A stretch of 64,000 nucleotides of DNA from Mycolicibacterium helvum. GTDB lineage: Bacteria > Actinomycetota > Actinomycetes > Mycobacteriales > Mycobacteriaceae. Below the pieces are notes generated by a model that saw only the letters and a list, made by a program, of their open reading frames with translations, was not told where the DNA came from and did not search any database. The stretch is from positions 4,526,001-4,590,000 of the forward strand of contig NZ_AP022596.1 in assembly GCF_010731895.1 (NCBI RefSeq), in the 5' to 3' direction. This document shows positions 27,645 to 36,160 of this stretch, piece after piece (position 1 is the first letter of the stretch; every line of letters begins with the position of its first letter). Position numbers and translations under genes: made by a program.

Positions 27645-29860
27645 TGGTCGGCCTCAGCGACCGGCTCGACGGTGTCGTGGGTGGCAAGGCTGCTGGTCTG
27701 CTCGACGACGTGTTCGGTATCCGCACCGTCGATGACCTGCTGCGGCACTATCCCCGCAAATACATCCACGGGATGTCGGTGTGGGGCGAAGACGAGGTGC
27801 CGCCGGAGGAGGGTGAGCACATCACTCTGGTCGGCGAGATCGAGAAGGCCGAAGTCCGGTGGACCAACCGCCAGCCGAAGCGCGAATACTTGGTGATCAC
27901 GCTGGGCAAGGGACGGCGCAAGGTCACCGCGACATTCTTCAACGCCAAGTACCTCAAGAAGGAGTTGGTCGAGGGCGTCCGGCTGATGCTGTCCGGGGAG
28001 GTCGGTTTCTTCAAGGGCAATATGCAGCTGACCCATCCCGACTTCCTGGTGCTGGAGTCGCCGAAGGGGCGGGTGTTCGGCAGCAAATCGCTCAAGACGA
28101 TCGCCGACACCTCGACGTCGCCGAGCGGTGAGCTGGCGATGTCGGCGTTCGAACGCGACTTCTTCCCGATCTATCCGGCCAGTTCGAAGCTGCAGAGCTG
28201 GGATATCTACGCGTGCGTGCAGCAGGTGCTGGCGGTGCTCGACCCGATCGCCGATCCGCTGCCGAAAGCGATTGTGGCGCAACGTGGTCTGATAGCCGAG
28301 GGCACCGCTCTGCGGGACATTCACGTCGCCGAAAGGGAGCCCGAACGGGAGGCTGCCCGCGAGCGGCTCAGGTTCGACGAAGCCGTCGGGATGCAGTGGG
28401 CGCTGGCCCAGCGGCGGCACGGCGAACTCGGCGAATCCGGCCCACCCGCACCGCACCGCGACGACGGGTTGGCCGCCGCCATGATGGGGCGGTTGCCGTT
28501 CGAGCTGACCGCGGGACAGCGTGAGGTGCTCGGCGTTGTCAGCGCTGAATTGGCCACAACGAAGCCGATGAATCGGCTGTTGCAGGGCGAGGTCGGGTCT
28601 GGCAAGACGATCGTGTCGGTGCTGGCCATGCTGCAGATGGTCGATGCCGGCTACCAGTGCGCGCTGCTGGCCCCGACGGAAGTCCTTGCCGCCCAACATG
28701 CCCAGTCGATCCGCAGTGTCCTCGGGCCGCTGGCGATGGCCGGCCAGCTCGGCGGTGAGGACGGTGCCACCCGGGTGGCGTTGCTGACGGGTTCGATGTC
28801 GGCCGCGCAGAAGCGCCAGGTGCGCGACGAGGTTGCCGCGGGGGAGGCGGGCATCGTGATCGGTACCCACGCGCTGCTCCAGGAGGCGGTGGAGTTCCAG
28901 CGATTGGGTTTCGTCGTCGTCGACGAACAGCACCGGTTCGGAGTGGAGCAGCGAGACCGGTTGCGAGCCAAGGCACCTGACGGTTTGACGCCGCACCTGC
29001 TGGTGATGACGGCGACGCCGATCCCGCGCACCGTGGCCTTGACGGTGTACGGCGACCTGGAAACCTCGACGATGCGCGAACTTCCGCGCGGGCGCCAGCC
29101 GATCACCACCAACACGATCTTCATCAGGGACAAGCCGCAATGGTTGGCCCGGGCATGGCAACGGATCATCGAGGAGATCGGCGAGGGCAGACAGGCCTAC
29201 GTCGTCGCGTCCCGCATCGACGAGGACGACAAAACCGCTACCGCAACTGATGGTCCGCCTGCGGAGACCGTGCTGACGTTGTTCAAGAACCTGGGCCAGG
29301 GGCCGCTGGCCGGGCTGCGGCTGGGCCTGATGCACGGCCGGCTGCCCGCCGACGAGAAGGATGCGGTGATGGCCGCGTTCCGGGCCGGGGACATCGATGT
29401 CCTGGTGTGCACCACCGTGATCGAGGTGGGTGTGGACGTTCCGAACGCGACGGTGATGGTGGTGATGGACGCCGACAGGTTCGGCATCAGCCAGCTGCAC
29501 CAGCTGCGCGGGCGGATCGGGCGCGGCTCGCACGCCAGCTTGTGCCTGCTGGCGACGAAACTTCCGGAAGGGTCGAAAGCGGGCGAACGGTTGACCGCGG
29601 TGGCGGGCACTCTGGACGGGTTTGCCCTCGCCGATCTGGATCTGCAGGAGCGCCGCGAGGGTGATGTGTTGGGGCTCAACCAGTCCGGTCGACCGATTAC
29701 GCTGCGCTTCCTGTCACTGGCCGAGCACCTCGAGGTCATCGTGGATGCGCGGGAAGTGGCTCAGGCGATGTATGCCCGTGATCCCGACAACCGGGGGATG
29801 ACGATACTTGCCGGGCAGTTCACCGGCGGTGACCGCATCGACTACCTGGACAAGGCATGA
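27644..29860 (+). CDS. recG: ATP-dependent DNA helicase RecG
   Basis: Branch-migration helicase for stalled forks and recombination intermediates. The 738 residues include the wedge OB-fold (residues about 45-150), Walker A GEVGSGKT, the DEQH box (VVDEQHRFGVEQR), TATPIPRT, and the motor domain ending in QLHQLRGRIGRG with the downstream TRG-type helix. The ATG overlaps the preceding stop; a GTG one codon earlier is possible. The 3' end overlaps the HNH gene by 4 bases. Confidence 0.96.
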   Translation: MVGLSDRLDGVVGGKAAGLLDDVFGIRTVDDLLRHYPRKYIHGMSVWGEDEVPPEEGEHITLVGEIEKAEVRWTNRQPKREYLVITLGKGRRKVTATFFNAKYLKKELVEGVRLMLSGEVGFFKGNMQLTHPDFLVLESPKGRVFGSKSLKTIADTSTSPSGELAMSAFERDFFPIYPASSKLQSWDIYACVQQVLAVLDPIADPLPKAIVAQRGLIAEGTALRDIHVAEREPEREAARERLRFDEAVGMQWALAQRRHGELGESGPPAPHRDDGLAAAMMGRLPFELTAGQREVLGVVSAELATTKPMNRLLQGEVGSGKTIVSVLAMLQMVDAGYQCALLAPTEVLAAQHAQSIRSVLGPLAMAGQLGGEDGATRVALLTGSMSAAQKRQVRDEVAAGEAGIVIGTHALLQEAVEFQRLGFVVVDEQHRFGVEQRDRLRAKAPDGLTPHLLVMTATPIPRTVALTVYGDLETSTMRELPRGRQPITTNTIFIRDKPQWLARAWQRIIEEIGEGRQAYVVASRIDEDDKTATATDGPPAETVLTLFKNLGQGPLAGLRLGLMHGRLPADEKDAVMAAFRAGDIDVLVCTTVIEVGVDVPNATVMVVMDADRFGISQLHQLRGRIGRGSHASLCLLATKLPEGSKAGERLTAVAGTLDGFALADLDLQERREGDVLGLNQSGRPITLRFLSLAEHLEVIVDAREVAQAMYARDPDNRGMTILAGQFTGGDRIDYLDKA

Positions 29861-30564
29861 GGCGCCGCCCGCTCATCTGGCTGTCGGTGATCGCGGCGCT
29901 ATCGGTGGTCGTCGCCGTGCAGGTGATGTCCTCGACCAGCGAACCGGATCGGATGCTCGCGCGCGCCGACGTGCCGACCGTGGCGCCGGGAACCGATGTG
30001 CTGGACGGCATCGTGATCGTCCCGCAACGGGTGCGGGGATACGACTACCGCCGCGATGCGTTCGGCGACGCCTGGGATGACAACAATTCCGCCCCGGGTG
30101 GGCACAACGGCTGCGACACCCGCAACGACATCCTCGACCGCGATCTCGTCGACAAGACCTACGTCTCGATCAAGCGCTGCCCGCAGGCGATCGCCACCGG
30201 TGTACTGCACGATCCGTATACCAGTGCCACGGTTCCGTTCGCCCGGGGTGCGCAAGTCGGGGCGGCAGTGCAGATCGACCACCTGGTGCCGCTGGCCTAC
30301 GCGTGGGACATGGGGGCGCGAGATTGGCCGGACGCCATGCGGATTCGCTTCGCGAACGATCCGGCCAACCTGTTGGCGGTGGCAGGGCAGGTCAACCAGG
30401 ACAAGGGGGATCAGCCGCCGGGTGCCTGGATGCCGCCCAATCATGCGTTCTGGTGCCAGTACGCGGTGCAGTTCGCCGCAGTGCTGCGCGGCTACTCGCT
30501 GCCGGTCGACCAGGCCTCGGCCGATGAGCTGCGCGAGGCCGCGGCCAGCTGTCCCAAGGGTTGA
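29857..30564 (+). CDS. Secreted HNH endonuclease family protein (DUF1524-like)
   Basis: A 235-residue protein with an N-terminal signal or anchor helix (LIWLSVIAALSVVVAVQVM) and an extracellular domain of the DUF1524/GmrSD-C nuclease type: the HNH core is IDHLVPLAYAW followed by NLLAVAGQVNQDKGD. Two cysteines flank the core (GCDTRND, KRCPQA) with others near the end (FWCQYA; ASCPKG), fitting disulfides outside the cell. Rv2972c occupies the same position after recG. Biological substrate unknown. ATGA overlap with recG. Confidence 0.88.
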   Translation: MRRRPLIWLSVIAALSVVVAVQVMSSTSEPDRMLARADVPTVAPGTDVLDGIVIVPQRVRGYDYRRDAFGDAWDDNNSAPGGHNGCDTRNDILDRDLVDKTYVSIKRCPQAIATGVLHDPYTSATVPFARGAQVGAAVQIDHLVPLAYAWDMGARDWPDAMRIRFANDPANLLAVAGQVNQDKGDQPPGAWMPPNHAFWCQYAVQFAAVLRGYSLPVDQASADELREAAASCPKG

Positions 30565-30636
30565 TCGTCTGGAACCGGGTGCGTCGCCGCAGGTCAAAAA
30601 TCCGCACGATTCGTAGTATTCAAGCCCACACCCGCT

Positions 30637-30670
30637 AAATGCGCATGTTGGGTGCGGAATAACCTACCGT
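30637..30670 (+). promoter_or_regulatory. Promoter/operator region of the Rrf2-hmp operon
   Basis: TACCGT lies 7 bases before the ATG of the regulator, so the message is probably leaderless. Just upstream, AAATGCGCAT with the perfect palindrome ATGCGCAT and a weak second arm (GTGCGGAAT) covers the -35 area. AAATGCAT half-sites are known for NsrR in enteric bacteria, so this is a candidate site for the Rrf2 protein itself; evidence is slight. Confidence 0.35.
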
Positions 30671-30677
30671 CGCATTC

Positions 30678-31127
30678 ATGCAGCTCACCCGGTTCACCGA
30701 CCTGGGGCTGCGGGCCATGATGCTGCTGGCCACCGGCCAGGCTCGCCAGCAGCGGGTCACCACTAAAACGGTCGCTGCCGCGGCGGGTGCGTCGGAGAAC
30801 CACGTCGCCAAGGCGGTCTCACGATTGACCGAGATGGGGCTGGTGTATGCCAGGCGCGGCCGGGCGGGCGGACTCGAACTCACCGACACCGGCCGGGAGG
30901 TGTCGCTGGGCTGGCTGGTGCGCCAGCTCGAAGGCGATCGCGAGGTCGTCGATTGCACGGGGCAGTCGGCCTGCCCATTGATCGCGGCCTGCCGGTTGCG
31001 CCGGGTGCTGGCCGACGCCAAAGAGGCGTTCTACGCCGAACTCGACCGCTACACCATCACCGATCTTGTCGGCAGCAGATCGCTGCCGGTCGTTCTGCAA
31101 CTCACAACTGAAAGGAATCACCGATGA
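30678..31127 (+). CDS. Rrf2 family Fe-S regulator, NsrR-like
   Basis: A 149-residue Rrf2-type repressor with N-terminal winged helix (residues 1-65, ending YARRGRAGG) and a cluster-binding loop with cysteines 93, 99 and 105 (CTGQSACPLIAAC). Three cysteines in this spacing are the mark of NsrR, whose 4Fe-4S cluster reacts with nitric oxide. It overlaps the flavohaemoglobin gene by 4 bases, the classic NsrR target, so NO-responsive autoregulated control of the pair is likely. Confidence 0.9.
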   Translation: MQLTRFTDLGLRAMMLLATGQARQQRVTTKTVAAAAGASENHVAKAVSRLTEMGLVYARRGRAGGLELTDTGREVSLGWLVRQLEGDREVVDCTGQSACPLIAACRLRRVLADAKEAFYAELDRYTITDLVGSRSLPVVLQLTTERNHR

Positions 31128-32353
31128 CCACCACCGCAACGCAAGCGTCCCGCGGGCAGGAACTGGAGCCGGGCCACGCCGAGATCATCAGGGCGACACT
31201 GCCGCTCGTCGGTGCACATGTGGACGAGATCACGGTGAATTTCTACAGCCGGATGTTCGGTCGTCATCCTGAACTGCTGCGCACGTTGTTCAACCGCGGC
31301 AACCAGGCGCAGGGAGCGCAGCAGCGTGCCCTGGCCGCGTCGATCGCGACCTTCGCCACCCACCTGGTGACTCCAGACCTGCCGCACCCGAGCGAACTGC
31401 TCTCGCGCATCGGCCACAAGCATGCGTCGCTCGGCGTTACCGCTGAGCAGTACCCGATCGTGCACGAGCATCTGTTCGCCGCGATCGTCGAGGTGCTGGG
31501 CGCCGACACGGTGACCGCGGACGTCGCCGCAGCATGGGACCGGGTGTACTGGATCATGGCCGACACCTTGATCGCGATGGAGCATGATCTCTACCGCGGC
31601 GCCGGCGTCGACGACGGGGATGTCTACCGCCGGCTGCGGGTCACGGCCAGGGAAGACGATCCGTCCGGCACCGTGCTGCTGACGGTCGGCGCTGATGGGA
31701 TCTCCAACAGGTCTGCCGCGCAATATGTTTCGGTTGGTGTCACGTTGCCCGACGGTGCGCGCCAGCTACGCCAATACAGTCTGGTGAATGCGCCGGGTGC
31801 GACCGAACTGACCTTCGCGGTCAAGCCGGTGGACTCCGACGGGCAGCACCCGGCCGGCGAGGTGTCCAGCTGGATCCGTGCATGCGTCCGGGTGGGCGAT
31901 CTGCTTGACGTCACCGTGCCGTTCGGTGACCTGCCGCAACCCCGCAGCGGGGCGCCGGTGGTCCTGATCTCCGCCGGTATCGGTATCACGCCGATGGTCG
32001 GGATCCTGGAATACCTTGTCGCGCAGGCATGTGCCGCGCCGGTGCAGGTGTTGCACGCCGACCGCAGCAGCCAGACGCATCCGCTGCGCAAGCGGCACCA
32101 GGAGCTGGTCGACATCCTGCCCGGCGCACGCATGCAGCTGTGGTACGCCGAAGACGTCGACGGCGACAGCGCCGAGGTGCACGAGGGACTGATGGACCTC
32201 GGAGGTGTCGAGATCGCGGATGACGCTGAGATCTACCTCTGCGGCAACGCCGGATTCGTGCAGGCGGTGCGCTCTCAGCTGACCGGCCGCGGAATCGCGG
32301 CGGGCCGCGTGCACTGCGAGCTGTTCAGCCCGAACGACTGGCTGCTCGACTAA
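31124..32353 (+). CDS. hmp: Flavohaemoprotein, nitric oxide dioxygenase
   Basis: Converts NO plus O2 to nitrate using NAD(P)H. The 409 residues have a globin domain (proximal histidine 100 in GHKHASLG, distal tyrosine 41 in NFYSRMF), an FAD domain with RQYSLVNAPG, and an NAD domain with ISAGIGITPM and CGNAGF. Length and domain order match Hmp. The C-terminus ends in HCELFSPNDW, close to the usual HxExFGP. M. tuberculosis lacks this gene at this place, so the regulator-hmp pair is an insertion relative to it. Confidence 0.95.
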   Translation: MTTTATQASRGQELEPGHAEIIRATLPLVGAHVDEITVNFYSRMFGRHPELLRTLFNRGNQAQGAQQRALAASIATFATHLVTPDLPHPSELLSRIGHKHASLGVTAEQYPIVHEHLFAAIVEVLGADTVTADVAAAWDRVYWIMADTLIAMEHDLYRGAGVDDGDVYRRLRVTAREDDPSGTVLLTVGADGISNRSAAQYVSVGVTLPDGARQLRQYSLVNAPGATELTFAVKPVDSDGQHPAGEVSSWIRACVRVGDLLDVTVPFGDLPQPRSGAPVVLISAGIGITPMVGILEYLVAQACAAPVQVLHADRSSQTHPLRKRHQELVDILPGARMQLWYAEDVDGDSAEVHEGLMDLGGVEIADDAEIYLCGNAGFVQAVRSQLTGRGIAAGRVHCELFSPNDWLLD

Positions 32354-32379
32354 GAGTTGCGGCGTCGACGGCGGGAACC

Positions 32380-33219
32380 CTAAGTGCCGGTGTAAGTTTC
32401 CGGGTTCGGCCGGAATCGGGTTCCGTCGTCGAGCCCACTGAGAGTCTCCATCTCGGCGGGCGTGAGTTCGAAGTCGAACACATCGGCGTTCTCGGCGATC
32501 CGCGCCGGATTAGCCGAGCGGGGGATGACGACGTTGCCCAGTTGCAGGCTCCAGCGGATCAGCACCTGGGCGGGCGACTTACCGTGTGCGGCGGCCACTC
32601 CAGCGACTGCAGGGAGCTCCAGTAGCTTGCCCACACCCAGCGGGCTGTAGGCCTCGGTGACGATCGAGTGCTCGGCATGCACCGCGCGCAACTCGGCCTG
32701 ATTGAGGAGCGGGTGCAGTTCGATCTGATTGACCGCAGGCGGGAAGAAGCTCAGGTCGATGATGTTCGATAGATGCTCGGGAGTGAAGTTCGAGACGCCT
32801 ATCGACTTGATGAGGCCGTCCTGGCGGGAGCGCATGATGCCGCCCCAGGCGTCGATGTACTTGCCGTTTTGCTCGGCGGGCCAGTGGATCAGGTAGAGGT
32901 CCACGTAATCCAGGCCGAGTCGCTCGAGGCTGGCCTTGATGGCGTCCTGGGCGGCCTGGAAACCCTGATCTTCGGTGGCGAGCTTGGTGGTGATGAACAG
33001 CTCGTCGCGGGGGATGCCTGAGGCGGCGATAGCGCGGCCGACGACTTCCTCGTTGCCGTACGCCGCGGCGGTGTCGATCATCCGATAACCGGCCTCCAGC
33101 GCGCTGGCCACCGCGTTCTCAGTCTCCTCGGCGGACAACTCGGCGACGCCGAGGCCCAGCGCCGGGATGGTGTTGTCGTCGTTGAGCGTGACGGTGGGGA
33201 TCGGGGCCGCCGGTGTCAT
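32380..33219 (-). CDS. Aldo/keto reductase
   Basis: NADPH-dependent carbonyl reductase of 279 residues. The catalytic tetrad is visible: Asp and Tyr in DTAAAYGNE, Lys in TTKLATEDQ, His in LIHWPAEQ; the NADPH site is [11 protein letters not shown]. Homologous to Rv2971 and the structurally studied M. smegmatis MSMEG_2407, implicated in methylglyoxal-type aldehyde detoxification. The ATG has AGGTGA upstream; a longer frame is not family-like. Diverges from lipN across 257 bases in which no further gene is seen. Confidence 0.95.
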   Translation of the reverse strand: MTPAAPIPTVTLNDDNTIPALGLGVAELSAEETENAVASALEAGYRMIDTAAAYGNEEVVGRAIAASGIPRDELFITTKLATEDQGFQAAQDAIKASLERLGLDYVDLYLIHWPAEQNGKYIDAWGGIMRSRQDGLIKSIGVSNFTPEHLSNIIDLSFFPPAVNQIELHPLLNQAELRAVHAEHSIVTEAYSPLGVGKLLELPAVAGVAAAHGKSPAQVLIRWSLQLGNVVIPRSANPARIAENADVFDFELTPAEMETLSGLDDGTRFRPNPETYTGT

Positions 33220-33476
33220 GTCACCTGCCTGTGGAATAGGAGTGTGTCCAGGTCGGTACCCGGGCATGATCGGTTGTCGAGTCACCGACTTCGGGATGAC
33301 GATAGTACGCACAGCGATAAGTCAGCTGAGCAGGCCCGGCTCGCCGTCACGATCCGGCACCGAAATTTGCGGGTTCGTCAGCGACGCCGCAGGCCGGAGG
33401 CTGACAGACCGCTGCCAGCGCGGGTCCCGTACGCTGCGGCGATGCCGACCACACACCAGAAGTGAGGGGACCAGGC

Positions 33477-34547
33477 ATGACAGGAATCCGGTTTTCCCGA
33501 CGTGCGCTGGCGGTCAGCAGCCGCGCGGGAGTCAAGCTCATCCCGCGGCTGCCGAATGGCCTCAAGCGGCTGATCTCGGGCGGCCGGGCGATCAGCATCG
33601 ACGGAAACACCCTCGATCCCTCGATCCAGGCGATGCTTGTCGCGCAGCGGGCGATCGGTATGAGCAGCCTGGCGGTACCCGGTAATCCGATCGCCACCCG
33701 CCGGCAGAACCGGGAAGCCACCGCCAGCCTCGATGAGCCCGATGTCCACGCCGCTCAGATCGAGCCCATCACCATCCCCGGACCGGGCGGGACCATCCCC
33801 GCCCGTCATTACCGTCCGGCTGACGAGGACGCACCGCTGCTGGTCTTCTTCCACGGGGGCGGATTCGTCTTCGGCGACCTGGACACCCACGACTCGGCGT
33901 GCCGGCTGATCTGCCGCGATGCCGGGGTGCACGTGCTGGCCGTCGACTACCGACTGGCACCCGAACACAAAGCGCCTGCCGCTTCCGATGATGCCTATGC
34001 TGCCTATCTCTGGGCCCGCGAACACGCCGCCGAGCTGGGCGCCGACCCCAATCGCGTCGCGGTCGGCGGTGACAGCGCCGGGGGGTGCCTGGCGGCTGTG
34101 GTGACCCGGCTGGCACGCGACGCCGGTGTAACTCAGCCCACCCTTCAGTGGCTGATCTACCCGGTCACCGACCTGCGGGGCGCCACCACATCGCGCACCC
34201 TGTTTGCCGATGGCTTCCTGCTGACCAAGCGCAATATGGACTGGTTTGCCGACGCCTATGTCGACGGATCGGGCCTCGACGCCACCGATCCGCGCGTCTC
34301 GCCATTACTGGCCGACGATCTGGCCGGCCTGTCGCCGGCGCTGGTGATCACTGCCGGGTTCGACCCGTTGCGCGACGAAGGCGAACAGTATGCGGAGAAG
34401 CTGCGCGCTGCCGGTGTCATGGTCGACGCCCGCCGGATGGGTCCGATGACCCACGCATTCCTGAACATGAATGCGCTGGGTGGCCAGGTCAGCCAGTGCA
34501 ACGCCGAGATGACCTCGGCGCTGCGCGCCCACCTGGCCCGCGGCTGA
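33477..34547 (+). CDS. lipN: Alpha/beta hydrolase, LipN-like esterase
   Basis: Hormone-sensitive-lipase-type carboxylesterase of 356 residues. It has the oxyanion motif HGGGFVFGD, YRLAPEHKAPA, the nucleophile GDSAGG, a DPLRDEGE aspartate loop and the catalytic histidine in HAFLNMN. Syntenic with LipN (Rv2970c), an esterase active on short acyl chains. GAGGGG 7 bases before the ATG. A TACGCT box lies some 30 bases upstream. Confidence 0.93.
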   Translation: MTGIRFSRRALAVSSRAGVKLIPRLPNGLKRLISGGRAISIDGNTLDPSIQAMLVAQRAIGMSSLAVPGNPIATRRQNREATASLDEPDVHAAQIEPITIPGPGGTIPARHYRPADEDAPLLVFFHGGGFVFGDLDTHDSACRLICRDAGVHVLAVDYRLAPEHKAPAASDDAYAAYLWAREHAAELGADPNRVAVGGDSAGGCLAAVVTRLARDAGVTQPTLQWLIYPVTDLRGATTSRTLFADGFLLTKRNMDWFADAYVDGSGLDATDPRVSPLLADDLAGLSPALVITAGFDPLRDEGEQYAEKLRAAGVMVDARRMGPMTHAFLNMNALGGQVSQCNAEMTSALRAHLARG

Positions 34548-34655
34548 GCTTTCGGCGGGCGCGACCCGGGGAACGACGTCCGGCAGGCGCCAAATGCGCC
34601 GCCGGTACTCTAGAGGCGCTAACACCGAGTCTTGACAGCGAGGACGAGCCGACCC

Positions 34656-35486
34656 GTGGCCACCAAAAAGAAAAGCGCCCCCCGCTACGACCTGAAAGCC
34701 CAGGATCGCAAGCGCAACCTCTTCATCCAGTTGGGGTTGACCGCGATCGTCGTGATCTTCGCCGTCGGCCTCGTGCTCTTCATCGTGATGGGCCACGACA
34801 AGAAGGCGGCCGGCGGCAACGCCCAGGCGGTGCGGATCAGCTCCGGCGCGCTGATCAAGAAGGACGGCACCGACGAGCCCAAGGCCGTCCTGTCGCTCTA
34901 TGAGGACTTCCAGTGCCCGCACTGCCGTGAGTTCGAGAAGACCTACGGCCCGACCATCACCAAGCTGGTCGACAGCGGTGCGGTGGCCACCGACTACTAC
35001 ATGGTCGCCATCCTGAACTCGCCGATCAACAAGAACTACTCGACGCGGGCCGCCAACGCCGCCTACTGCGTCGCCGACGAAAACAAGGACGCATTCCTCC
35101 GGTTCCACGGCGCGCTGTTCGCCCAGCAGCCTGACGAAGGTTCAGCCAATGCGCCGGACAACAACTCGCTGATCGAGACCGCCCGCCAGGCCGGTGCGGC
35201 CGGCGGTGTGCCGCAGTGCATCAACTCCGGCAAGTACAGCGACATGGTCGAAGGACTGGCCAAGGCCGCCAAGATCCAGGCAACGCCGACCATTCGGCTC
35301 AACGGCCAGGACATCAGCCCCGCATCGCCCGAGGACTTGCTCGCCAAGGTCAAGGCCGTCGTCGGCAATGTGCCTGGGCTGGAGCCCGCGCCGACCCCGG
35401 GGGCACCGGCCGATCCTGCCGCTGCTCCTGCTGCTCCTGAGCCCGCGGCACCGGCACCGGCCGCCCCGGCGACACCGACGCCATGA
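34656..35486 (+). CDS. Membrane-anchored DsbA-like thiol oxidase
   Basis: A 276-residue protein: basic cytoplasmic N-terminus, one transmembrane helix (residues 23-45), an extracytoplasmic DsbA-type thioredoxin fold with active site C87-P-H-C90 (DFQCPHCREF), cis-proline ATPTI, and a Pro/Ala-rich tail of about 45 residues. It introduces disulfides into exported proteins and is recycled by the VKOR encoded next; the two genes overlap by 4 bases. GTG start. Corresponds to Rv2969c. Confidence 0.94.
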   Translation: MATKKKSAPRYDLKAQDRKRNLFIQLGLTAIVVIFAVGLVLFIVMGHDKKAAGGNAQAVRISSGALIKKDGTDEPKAVLSLYEDFQCPHCREFEKTYGPTITKLVDSGAVATDYYMVAILNSPINKNYSTRAANAAYCVADENKDAFLRFHGALFAQQPDEGSANAPDNNSLIETARQAGAAGGVPQCINSGKYSDMVEGLAKAAKIQATPTIRLNGQDISPASPEDLLAKVKAVVGNVPGLEPAPTPGAPADPAAAPAAPEPAAPAPAAPATPTP

Positions 35487-36121
35487 GCGTGGCGACCCCG
35501 GCCCCGGTAGAACCGACGGAACCCGCCCAGACGGGGGCCGCGCCGGCCGGAGTCGCAGTGCGGGCGGCCAGCGCCTGGTGGGTGCTGATCGCCGGAGTCA
35601 TCGGACTGATCTCCTCGGCCACCCTGACGATCGAGAAGATCGAGATCCTGGTGAACCCGGCCTACGTGCCGAGCTGCAGCATCAACCCGGTGCTGTCGTG
35701 CGGCTCAGTGATGATCACTCCGCAGGCGTCGGCCTTCGGCTTTCCCAATCCGCTGATCGGCATCGCCGGCTTCGCCGTCGTCGTCGTGACCGGCGTGCTC
35801 GCGGTGGCCAAAGTGCGGTTGCCCCGGTGGTACTGGATGGGCCTGACGATCGGCAGTGCGCTGGCCGTCGTGTTCATCCACTGGCTGATCTTCCAGACGC
35901 TGTACCGCATCGGCGCGCTGTGCCCGTACTGCATGGTGGTCTGGTCGGTCACCATCCCGCTCCTGGTCGTGGTCTCCTCGATAGCGTTGCGCCCGCTCGC
36001 CGGTAACGCGGTCGCCAGGGTCCTGCACACCTGGCGCTGGTCGATTGTGGCGCTCTGGTTCACCGCGGTTATTCTGCTGATCCTGGTTCGGTTCTGGAAC
36101 TACTGGTCAACGCTCATCTGA
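35483..36121 (+). CDS. Vitamin K epoxide reductase (VKOR) family membrane protein
   Basis: A 212-residue membrane protein with about five helices that reoxidises the DsbA partner using a quinone, the actinobacterial counterpart of DsbB. The loop cysteines are in SCSINPVLSCG and the quinone-proximal pair is CPYC. Corresponds to Rv2968c, important for growth in tuberculosis. ATGA overlap with the DsbA gene shows coupled translation. Confidence 0.95.
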   Translation: MSVATPAPVEPTEPAQTGAAPAGVAVRAASAWWVLIAGVIGLISSATLTIEKIEILVNPAYVPSCSINPVLSCGSVMITPQASAFGFPNPLIGIAGFAVVVVTGVLAVAKVRLPRWYWMGLTIGSALAVVFIHWLIFQTLYRIGALCPYCMVVWSVTIPLLVVVSSIALRPLAGNAVARVLHTWRWSIVALWFTAVILLILVRFWNYWSTLI

Positions 36122-36145
36122 AGCGTGTCGCTTCGGCAACGGGGG

Positions 36146-36160
36146 TAGGGTCCGTCTGTG
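36146..36160 (+). promoter_or_regulatory. pyc -10 box, probable leaderless start
   Basis: TAGGGT lies 6 bases before the GTG of pyruvate carboxylase and no ribosome site is present, pointing to a leaderless transcript separate from dsbA-VKOR. Confidence 0.5.

Noticed and set aside
27596..29533. 645-codon open frame antisense to recG
   Set aside because: His/Arg/Gln-rich shadow; all helicase motifs lie on the plus strand.
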